64,000 nucleotides of DNA from Camillea tinctor (Eukaryota > Ascomycota > Sordariomycetes > Xylariales > Xylariaceae): the NCBI GenBank assembly GCA_022578605.1, contig MU394085.1, positions 248,001 through 312,000 on the forward strand, given 5' to 3'. Shown here piece by piece: positions 54,764 through 64,000 of this stretch. The translations under genes were made by a program, and so were the position numbers. Under the pieces are notes generated by a model. The model searched no databases, was not told the origin of the DNA, and saw only the letters and a list, made by a program, of their open reading frames with translations. Numbering within the stretch: the stretch's first letter is position 1; each line of letters begins with the position of its first letter.

Positions 54764-55790
54764 ATGAAGGCCTCAACAGTCGCTGCTATTCTAGCGCCCA
54801 CTGCTGCCTCTGCGCAATGGTGGCGCGGTGCCCCTGACTGTGCTGTGAGTTACATCTATCCTTTTCGTTACCCTAACCTCTTCTGGTACGGCTCTAGTCA
54901 TCCAATCAATACTAGTCATTACCCTCCACCTCTGCTACCAGCCTAGGCCCCGCGCTAACAAACATAAATCATAGCAATCCTGTCTGTCTTCAGCCTGGAG
55001 TAGCATTGCTAGCACCACCTCAGACACCAGCACCAGCACCACTTCCACCTTCTGGCCAGTGCAGTCCGAATACTGCGATGCCGACGTCGGCAGCAGCGTC
55101 GGGAACTGCATCAGCAGCGCCTGCACCGTGACGTCCACGGCCTGGTCGTCGTACAGCTCGCTCTCGAGCTCGCTCTGCTCCCAGTACGAGTCCTGCACCT
55201 CGGCCGGCACCACCGGCGTGCAGACGATAACCTACTCAGCGGGGCCCGTAACCTGGGCCGCGCCGGGCGGGTGGGGCGGCGGCGCGAAAGGCGGGTTTGG
55301 AGGCCGCTTCCCGGGCGACTGGGACGGCAACAACACGGACTACAGCGCGTACTGGTCGGAGTGGGCGTCAGCGTACTCGGGATCGCGCACGTGGACCGGC
55401 GGCGTCGTCACCGTCACGGGGTGCGACTTCGAAGGGTCGCCGTGGTTCGTCGGCCCCGGCTGCGGGTGGAACGCCCAGGGCGGCTTCAACGGCTGGGTCG
55501 GCTGGGGCGCCGGGTGGAGCGCAGGCCCTACCACCACTGAGACCGTCACCGTCACTACGACGGACTCCGCCGGCTCCCAGACCACGCAGACGGGCGTCGC
55601 GACCGTGGCGGTCGCCGTGAGTGGCGGCTCGACTACGAGTAGTATCGTGGGCGCGGTCGAGACGGGCGCTAGCTCGGCGGGCAATGCGGCGCCGCGGCTG
55701 GCGGGCCCGGGGCGCACGGAGGGCTCCGTCGTTACGGTGCTGCTGGGCATTGCGCTGAGTGCTGTGGTTGCCGTCGCGGGGATGCTGTAG
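54764..55790 (+). CDS. GPI-anchored cell-surface protein, CFEM-like Cys spacing
   Basis: Exons 54764-54844 and 54975-55790 (298 residues), in phase, donor GTGAGT and acceptor ATAG. Seen: a signal peptide (MKASTVAAILAPTAASA, cut before QWWRG). A Cys-bearing N-terminal segment follows: APDCAQSCLSSAWSS, then SEYCDADVGSSVGNCISSACT and LCSQYESC, an eight-Cys-like pattern resembling CFEM domains but without all standard spacings. Then a Gly/Trp-rich stretch (GGWGGGAKGGFGGRFPGDWD; WNAQGGFNGWVGWGAGWSAG), a Thr-rich O-glycosylatable stalk (TTTETVTVTTTDSAG), and a C-terminal hydrophobic tail (VVTVLLGIALSAVVAVAGML) with small residues upstream for a GPI site. Secreted, anchored in membrane or wall; possible role in adhesion or haem/iron capture if truly CFEM. 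Confidence 0.8.
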
Positions 55791-56519
55791 ATTCACATCC
55801 GCTGACGGAAGGATACAGCCTATATACGGGCTACCTTTTGTTTCCTTTCTAAGTAGGGACTGTTGACACGACGATTATGATCACGAATAGGGTTTAATGC
55901 TGGTTTGGTTAGTTTGCGGTCTGAGGATGTCGTTGGCTTGGGGCAGATGGAGCTTAGTTTTTTGTGATATTCGAACCGACGAGGGCATATTGATCGCTTT
56001 CCCCGGTATATACCACGCAAAATGCATATGTAATGACTTATCTTTTTTTGTCATCTTAGGAAGGGGGGAGGCAGTGAGTTATCATGTGCTTGGGAGAGGG
56101 TTGAAAGGAGGTTAAGAGATGGGAGGTAGTTGCTGCTACCTACGGAGCAGGAAATGCATAACCGGTCTTGTGTAAAATGGCATGCACATACACACACACA
56201 CGCTCGCTCGCTGCTAAGAGATAATGATATAAATAAAATACGAGTCATGAAATTTGAAGCCCTTAGAAGAAAGGGGGAATTCGAGGAAATGGTATAAACT
56301 GATACCCGCATGCCTGATCCTTAGTGCGTACGCACGTAGTATAAATCTTAGTACAAGAAAAGAGAAAAAAAGAAAAAATAAAGAAACTTGACCTGGTCTC
56401 TCTCCTTGGAAACATCATAGTCCTCCTATCCATCCTCCCTCCCTCCCATCCTCTCTTTGCACCCCACTATTCTGTCGTCTTTGCCATGTAAACTCAGCCT
56501 CTCCCATCCACTCCCTCAC
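55791..56519. other. Convergent intergenic region
   Basis: 3' flanks of the GPI protein and WSC genes. Short CA and GCTC repeats (56186-56212). No gene. Confidence 0.7.
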
Positions 56520-58552
56520 TCACCCCCTCCCCCTCTGCACCTCCCTCCTCCTCTCCTCCTCCTCCTCCTCGTCAGGGAACAAAATGCTCGTCCCCACCGA
56601 CGAAGCCGTCATCGGCGTGCCCGGCCTATCCTCTTCCTCCGCTCTTTCCCTGCCCCTATCCTTATCCCCGCCCCTATCTCTCCCCCCGTCCCAGAATAAC
56701 CGCTCTCCCGGCGTGATCGGCGGCAGCACCGGCTTCCACTCCTGCGGCCCACCCCCCAGGGCGGGCGCCTCCTCGTGCGCTGGCGATTGCAGCGTGAACT
56801 GCGGCTTAACGCGCCCTCCACCGCCGGCAAAGTTACGCTTGTTGGTCTTCTGCTGCGGCGTCGGGGGCAAGGGGACGTTGGGCGGGGGTCCGCTGCTGCT
56901 CGCCGCTCTGAGATCGGCGCGAGGCGGCGCGTACGGCGTGGACAGCTTGCGCCGGTGCCAGGCGCGGTCGCCGAGGCCGCCGTCGCCGCGGGCTACGGGG
57001 TTGGGGGGATTCGGTGTTGCTGTTTGCATCGTGGGGTTTGGGTTGAGCGGGACGACGAAGGAAGAAGACGGGTGAGGATGGCGGGTGGCGCGATTGGGCG
57101 ATTGGGCGTGATGGTCTACGCCTAGACCAATCGCACCCGCCTCGCCGGCGCGAGCGGGTGGGGCCCCCGCCGGCCCGGCGCGCACCTCGTGCATTAGGCT
57201 GCTGTAGAGGGAGTCCCGCTCGCTGCCGCGGGACGGCGGTGGTTTGCTGGCGCCCCGCGCGTGCGGGATGTACGAGGGCCTGTGCTGCTCGCCGCCGACT
57301 GGCGTTGTGGTTCCTAGGGCTGCGAGTAGAATGTCTCTGTCCCCCTCGTCTGCGTCGACGTCGTTTCCCTTCCCGTTCCTTTTGTTACCGATAAGAATCT
57401 CACTCGGCACTCCCCGTCGCGCTTGCTGCTGCTGCTGCTGCTCCTCCTGAATTTCTTGCCCCTTCTTTGGCCCCCGACGCTCGAACACGATCTTGAGTTG
57501 CCGTTTCTTTTTTCGCCGGTACGCGCGGAAGCAGAATACTACCACCAACGCGAAGATAATGGCCCCGGACATGCTGCCTGTGATCGCGGCGATGGTCGAT
57601 GCCGAAGCTGGAGGTGCTGGGGCACCTGGTGGGGCTGAGGTTGGAAACTCGGCGGCATTATCGCCCTTCGTCTGGGAGGCGCCGGAGTCGGAGTCGGAGC
57701 TGCCTTTCGGGTCAGCGACTGAAGAGCCCCCCCTTGCTCCTTCGCCACTTCGCGTCGTTGTCGTCGCTGGTGAGGAGGTCATGTGAACGTGATCCGATAA
57801 GGGGGTTTGCGGTTCTCCAGTCGTGCTAGTCGAAGGTAAGTTGGCAGACTCAGCAGTCTGTCTCTCGTCTTCATCCGTATTCTGATCACCGTCTCTGTTC
57901 TCGTCAGGGTTCTTGCTATCCACCTTGGGTAAGAGTGCAGCGTTGTTATTCATGAGGCTATACACGGCGACAGCATTGCTTCCGCCGCACAAGAGCTTTG
58001 CGTCGCCAGCACATGGCGTTTTACAGTTGTTTGCGGGTACAGTATTTGCGTCTGACGAGAGCTGGACGCCGCAGATACACTCGCTGGTATTTGGTTTAAC
58101 ATTTATGTTTTGTCTTTGTGGGGGTAAGTTGAGGGTGAAGAACAAACTTGTTCGACCTACCTTCCATTCCTGAGCCCAGCAAACGCATACCGTTCACCAG
58201 TCTGACTTGGCGGCACCAGTACTGCGCATCCCTTCAAACATGATTCGATAGTTAGATCGCCTGGAGGGACCGTATCGGAGCATGCGTCATGTCCATCAGG
58301 GCCAAAGATTTGTCCTCCGCTTGGCTGGGTATAGCAGCCTAGTAACGTGGGCGTCGAGTCGCTGGGCGCGGACGTCGGGTTATATTCTATCGTAGTTGTG
58401 ATCGTAATCGTACCCAACTCGACGACCGGCGAGCCTATTATCAATAGCTCCGTTGTTGCCTTTGTGTCTTCGCCTCGTGAACCGAAGAGTAAGTCATTCC
58501 ATAGCAAAACCTGGAGACAGAACTGTTTCGTGCTAAAATCCAACCAGAACAT
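56520..58552 (-). CDS. WSC-domain single-pass membrane protein
   Basis: Exons 58552-58161 and 58083-56520 join AG|C in frame (651 residues; donor GTAGGT, acceptor CAG). Seen: a WSC carbohydrate-binding domain (about 70-173) with LGCYTQPSGGQIF, CLKGCA, YAFAGL, ECICGVQLS, CKTPCAGDAKLLCGGSNAVAVY. A Ser/Thr-rich stalk follows, then one transmembrane helix (about 294-317, SMSGAIIFALVVVFCF) followed by RAYRRKKKRQ (stop-transfer), and a long Pro/Arg/Gly-rich cytosolic tail with an acidic DEEEEEE end. This is the layout of fungal cell-wall stress sensors. The N-terminus lacks a convincing signal peptide (MFWLDFSTKQFCLQVLLW is only weakly hydrophobic), so the true start may be in an upstream exon that I could not define. 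Confidence 0.75.
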
Positions 58553-60915
58553 CGTCTATATCGTCCTACCGACGAAGCATATTGCGTATGATTATCCATC
58601 CTGAGCCCAGAGCCTTGCTAGGCCGTACCCTTTTGTCTAATCCTATCGTCTCCGGCTCATGGATATACAAAGGGATAGTCGCCCATAATACTTGGACAAA
58701 GAACGTGGCTTCGAAACCGGCCTAGGGGCCAAATCAGAATAATCGATATTGCCATAGCTTCTTGACTGGGTGACGGCCACAGTCCGGTCTTTGGTCTGAG
58801 AATAGGAATCTGGTCACGGGACATGGCTATCTCACAATGACCCTCGATAGGGGTAAGTGATGAGGCCAAAATTCGAGAAAGAGGCTCAAAACCGCGATAC
58901 ACACAAAGAGCGCCGCTGGGGCGGTTCTTATAATAAATCTTAAGGCTGTAAAGGGCCGGCATACAAAGAACGCGCCTAGCCCAGGATTTCAAAATATGAG
59001 ATAATTATTGCGCAAGAGATAAACATAAGCAAACCCCCTTCCCTAAGATAGGGTAAGTACATGGACAGCAAGGCTGTAGGAACCTATCGATGTAAAGTCA
59101 CTAGCTGATAGCTCATCCTTCCCCGTCTTTTTTTTCTCTACCCCAGATTTCTATTGCGTAATAGGGGGAGAGATGTGCTTTTTTGGTTCTCTCAACCCCA
59201 TCGTGCATCTCCGGTTTTCCAGGGGTCCATTGCATAGGGGATCTTAATAGATAAGCTCAAGCCTATAAACCTAGGAGTCTCGGCTGGGTGATTAAAAAAA
59301 AGAAAAAGGGCGACACGGCAGATGGCATCATTGCAGCCGTGCTTCTCTTGCCCGTGCTCTCCTCCTCTAGATCCCTCCCCCCAGCGTAGTAGTTCTGGAG
59401 TTGGAGTATGGTTCGTGCGGGCCACTGCAGGGACGGGCCAGCAGCTTCTACCATCTAACGACCAATGAGATCGGATCGCGCAATCGATGGGGAATCGCAA
59501 GCTATTAGGTACGTGATTCAAGGGACGAAGAAGGGTGGATGGATTCTGGGGAACTAGGTATTTCTCTTTGATAAGAGGGTTGGGGGAACAGGAGATTATA
59601 CATAGCACAAAAACGTTCACGCTCTCACATTGACGTGCATCTGTCTTGATCGTCCCCCCTTTTCGATAAGACTCTATACTGCTATTCGACCGATTGCAAC
59701 TCAAGCTAGAATAAGCTCGTCCGCCTGATAGCACGCAAGGCTTAGGAGATAATGCGAATCTCGAGTCAAGGAACTATCTTCGCGGGTACTCATGTAATGA
59801 AAACAGTCACCTGCCGCTTTGGAGCGCGCTGGGAGATAAAAAAAATTTCCATCCCCCGTGAGAAGAGATAAGGAGGACCTAATCGAGGGATCTTCTCTTG
59901 CCCACTGTCTATATATCTTGGTGTAACTCCCCCTACAAAGGGCTCTCGTCCGTTCTTGGTTTTCGTTTTGGGAGGGTTTTCCCCCTATACAACACGCAAC
60001 CAGACCTATACGGGCCGAAACTTGGAAAAAGTCGAGAGGGATGGATTCTACTAGCTTGGGATAGGATGGGGGAAGAGCGCTTGCCAGCATTAGTAAAGGG
60101 CTACAGTGATTGGTCAATGGCCTCGGACGACGACGACGATGCCGTGGGGTTGGGTCGGGTCGAGCAAAGCCGTCGCGACATACCGAATGACCCACGACGG
60201 AAAGCATTGTCCCGAAGTCTCCTCCTACTACTACGCTTTGTCATCTGCTGACGAGGAGGAACTACTTTTAACTTAGCTGCCCTATTGCTAACCTACTGGG
60301 GGGGAGAAGCGAGGAGGACGGGAGGCCGGATTCGAACAAGAGAAGTGTGGGAGAGGGAGGGAAGATGGGTGGCACGACATGGTTATCCGAGATGTTGTAC
60401 AGGAATGACCTCACCCTTCCCTCCTGTGTCCTGACTTTTTGAAATTGCCACGGACGAAAAAAAAAAAGAAAGAGGCGCAATATACACTAGGTGCGTGGGC
60501 GACTTGGGGGAGGGGAGGGAGGGGAAGAAAAGGGAATGGGGGACCCACGAGACGGAGCTACGGGGCTGGCCCTAACCATATACGACGTGAGCCCCCGCGT
60601 TTTTCATGAATGCGCTGACGAACCTCTTTTTCGCCTCTCCCCTCTAACTCCAAAAGCGTTCTTGGGTTGTGTGGGCTTGTGGATGTGTGTGTGAGAGAGA
60701 GAACTCCAGGGTAGTATCAGGAAGCCCCCCACGCCGTTTCATCTCGTCTATTGGACCTTGTCTGACCAGAAGGGCTGCACACGGCTACAATGGGAAATCG
60801 GCGCCGAGCCGAGAAGGAAATTTGATGCTCGTTCCTCCATATACAAGTAGGTTTAGTTGAAATATTTTCGGGTCCCCCGTTACGCCGGGAAGACTGGGTT
60901 AGTCTTCTTTCTAGG

Positions 60916-61010
60916 AGCAAGCAAGCATAGCAAGCAAGCAAGTTAGCAAGCAGCAGTAACAAAAGCAGCACCACCACCACCATCATCATCATCACTACCA
61001 TACTACCACT
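60916..61010. repeat. Compound simple repeat (AGCA)n-(CAC)n-(CAT)n
   Basis: AGCA/AGCAAGCA units at 60916-60955, followed by CACCACCAC and CATCATCATCAT. No coding frame is associated with it. Confidence 0.8.
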
Positions 61011-61886
61011 CCGCGACAGGAGGCGCGACTACGACCTCACTCGCCTGCCCGTCTAGGTATATATACAACTGGTCAAAATACCGCAATTGTCTTCTTGCAT
61101 TAGATGCCTGTTTGGATTGTCGCGTTCTAGATCTCTAGCTCGGCGTTTCACCTGCTATTCGGGAAGTTGTATGTAGTGCTGTGGAATATTCGTAGATGTC
61201 TCAATATTTGGATGATCTTTTTCTTACACTCTTACACCCACCCATACATACATACATACGCACACGGGTTCTCTTAACGTCCCTTGTCTTAAGTGAGGCG
61301 ACAAGTTTTGCCGCTCATCCTATACTATAATATCGTACATATAGTTGGCGGGGGTGCTTTGGCCGGCAGACTACCTAGGTAAGGGGAGGGGGGATGTGAA
61401 TCGAATTGGTAGAATTGCCTGCCAGCCCATAGCCATGACGAAGAGTACCAGATTCGAGCAGAACCAGGGGGCCCTAGCTGGTAAGCAAGCAACCCAGGCT
61501 TTCCCAGGGTCGCTCTGAGTACGGCCGAGATCTTCGGGGCGTGAGACCCACAAGTTGGGATCCATGTGGTGAATAGTTTTGGGTCTAGACGAACGTTTTG
61601 ATGGGTGATTTTCTTTCCCAGGCTCTCTCGTTAGGGTTTAACCGCGGATGCTAACTCGGTAAACTTGGACGGGCTTATTATATACATTACACTACCATAC
61701 CATAGCAGCACTTTTAGCAGCGCCAGCCTCGGTCTCGCCACGAGTTAGCAAGTGTTTTGAGGGTCGTGATGATGGTAACATGTGGCATACACAGGGAGAT
61801 ACTACCTAAACACCAAGGTTGACCCGTGACGTAGTGAAACGTCCAGACCATCAAACTAAAGTAATTGTCGTCGAGTTGCCTTCCTG

Positions 61887-61938
61887 TTAGTAGTATTAGC
61901 AGCAGCAGTAGCAGTATTAGTAGTTATTAGTAGCGGCG
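61887..61938. repeat. Imperfect (AGT/AGC)n trinucleotide repeat
   Basis: TAGTAGTATTAGCAGCAGCAG-type units continuing to AGTAGTTATTAGTAGCGGCGG. Non-coding: every frame contains stops nearby. Confidence 0.75.
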
Positions 61939-64000
61939 GTACTACTGACTTAGTACGATGACCTGCCACGAGTCTTGTCTAGGATTCTACGAACTAGGCG
62001 CGGGATGGTGGTCTATTGGATGCAGCGAACAGATGTGAAAAAACCGCCGACGTTGTCCCCGTCATCCGTCCCGGTTCCTTCTCGTGAACAAGGCGGCCTA
62101 ACTAACACTACGTGTCGGCGTTTAGTGCTCACTCACTGGCTACAAGGCCCCCCTCCTCTGCTCCTCCACCCTCCCCATTGCGGTAAAAAGGGGTCCCATT
62201 TATTTTGTATACTAGTTTCGCAGGCACCACGTCCCGAAGAGACCTGTTGATGTACATACATACACCACTACATAACTACGTACATACATACACGTCTGCT
62301 GGTTTTTTTGTTCTGGCCCGCGCCGCTTAGATTTCAGGGTCCTCTGGATCTCGATATGCGAAGTTCCTGGAGCCCTTACAGCCAGCCAGAACCAGACCAA
62401 AATAAATCCCGTCTATACTACTCGCGGGCATTCACCCGCAATGGTTGCGACTTACTGAGTAGCAGGGTTCGTGCTAAGCTCGAAGTACTCATGGAGAGTT
62501 CTCCCTTCTCTCTAATAAACCTAGATTTAATTAAAGTGCTGCCGACGACGCGGATGGCTGGGCCCTATACTGAGAGGAAGAGCTTAGCCCCCCTCTCCAA
62601 AAAAGCACCGTCCTGGTTTAACATGTGATGAAGGACGCCGGCATGCATTTGAGGGTTTTGGCGACACGAGGTCTTTTTTTTTCCCTCTCTCACATAACCT
62701 TACCCTCAGCTTGGTGGGCCATTATTTGTCTCTGCATTGCGCCCAATGAGTTCTGGGAGCAATTCTTGGTTTATTGGTATTGACCCATCCGAAAGGCGGC
62801 TAGGGGAACACGGGAAGGTTGCGTCGTATTCCCGAAGACAAGACTCAGAAAAAAAAAAGCTAAGACTCGGACATTACATATACTGCGAACGTAATGGTCG
62901 CAGAAATTCAGCTCAATTGGAAAATGTGGGTTTATGTATGTAACTTATGTATGTATAGCTTAATAGTGCTATGACTATAAATATACTGATGGATACCATG
63001 TTTGGCTATAGTCCCTATTATTATTATATCTGTATATTAAATACCAGCCTAGTTTATATTGATATAGCATGTAGGTGTATAGCAAGTTGAGACGAAATTG
63101 TATATGCGCATCAGTTCATGCCTCCGTAATATCATTTCAAAGAAGTTGGCATAGTCGGCTTGACTTGGTAACTTATCGAAGAATAAATGGCATGTATATA
63201 ACCTCAAGATATCAGATTTGGGATAAGACTAGGTTAATGGAGCATCGCAAAGCTAAAAATCCTACGTATGCATGTAGTTTGGGATAATTATCATGATCCC
63301 AAAAGACAAGAGAATAGTGGATAATATAGGTCATCAACATGAATAATGGGTTTCAACGTTGCGGGCTAGTCAACTCCGCTATTAGGGCGGGGGGAGAGAC
63401 AATGACGTTCGTTGGTAAGATAGGTACGGAATGCAGGCGGTGAAATTTAGGAATTGTCGCGATGACGAGCAGGGCGTCATTCGAGATTGGAGTTGTCTGT
63501 CTTGGTCGTGTGATCTACCGCGTAAACCTGTCTCGCATAACATGGCTTATATGGTAGGTTATGTGTAGCTTTTGCAAGCCTTCATCATATCCTGCACTCA
63601 ACTCTTTTTTTCCGTCCCTTATTTCTTCCTTCGAAATACCTTCATCCGTGATGGTTCCATTGTCACGAGCACATCGTCAGTTAGCAGAGAGCTAATACAA
63701 CTAACGAGTGCCAAGCTGAAGGGGAAAGGAACCCTCGGTGGTGACCATGGCGGGACTGCTCGATTTGGTTTAATGTCACACTTGCTTCTCTATGAAGCCG
63801 GGTCAACACCTTGAATCCTGACCCCGTCGGTGCTTGTGCGGTATTCAGGGCCAAATGGGAGATCTCGGTGGGTGTGTCCTGGGAAAGTTGATGGGATGGT
63901 GGATGGGTTCAAGGGCTGAATTAACTAGGGCCTTTTGCCTGTCCTAGCGACCCTTGCAACCTTCCTGGCACGAGCGTTCGTGAGTGTGGGGGTCCAGGAA

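Larger units (their letters stand above)
58553..64000. other. 5.4-kb region with no supported gene
   Basis: Longest ORFs are 58657-58992, 59192-59734 and 59701-60207 (all minus) and 62308-62628 (plus). None has a recognisable motif, signal peptide or plausible splice partner. The region contains simple repeats (listed) and CATA/TACA runs near 61246-61260 and 62256-62292. The last 400 bases may belong to a gene beyond the window, but I see no coding signature. Confidence 0.55.

Noticed and set aside
59192..60207. Minus-strand genes at 59192-59734 and 59701-60207
   Set aside because: Low-complexity, motif-free translations with no supporting splice or promoter structure.
60320..60350. tRNA T-arm suggested by GGATTCGAAC
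   Set aside because: The flanking bases cannot form the T stem and no other tRNA parts are present.

Overview
The window is nuclear DNA of a filamentous ascomycete (Pezizomycotina, probably Sordariomycetes). The evidence is short GT-AG introns (about 50-170 nt, donors such as GTAAGT/GTATGT/GTGAGT, CTAAC/CTGAC-like branch sites), no operons, and a gene set typical of these fungi: Pfa5-type palmitoyltransferase, PTH11/rhodopsin-like receptor, CENP-O, Wbp11, Dbf2/SidB kinase, a WSC-domain membrane protein and a CFEM-like GPI protein. Genus cannot be read from the sequence.

Layout. 1-887 holds the 5' part of a palmitoyltransferase gene running off the left edge. From about 1 to 21 kb the DNA is AT-rich and gene-poor. 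It contains a tiny two-exon Cys-rich gene (5044-5236), a lone F-box gene (8835-10205), a five-exon seven-helix membrane protein (14427-15927) and a C2H2 zinc-finger gene (18781-19437). Between them lie at least four diverged copies of a ~123-bp TGTTAC...GTAACA element, a broken NACHT/NLR-type relic and a small terminal-repeat element. From 21.4 kb on the DNA becomes an ordinary gene-bearing region: intradiol (hydroxyquinol-type) dioxygenase, CCDC97-like protein, a small two-half protein of unknown role, a fluoroacetate-dehalogenase-like hydrolase, CENP-O/Mcm21, acetyl-CoA transporter, a SAM methyltransferase, two lineage-restricted hypotheticals, phosphopantothenate-cysteine ligase, a monocarboxylate-type MFS transporter, Wbp11, Dbf2-family kinase, a GPI-anchored surface protein and a WSC-domain membrane protein. 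The last 5.4 kb (58.6-64 kb) shows no gene I can support.

The genes do not form a recognisable biosynthetic cluster. Housekeeping genes (CENP-O, acetyl-CoA transporter, CoA synthesis, splicing factor, mitotic-exit kinase) are interleaved with accessory ones. The most distinctive structure is compartmental: a repeat-decayed, C-to-T-mutated, AT-rich stretch with solitary accessory genes on the left, and a conserved stretch on the right. I did not find a convincing new multi-gene system. The best leads are the short hairpin-bearing LTR-like family, the overlooked 45-residue Cys-rich gene, the NLR relic, and a tRNA-like 3' half with a Pol III terminator.
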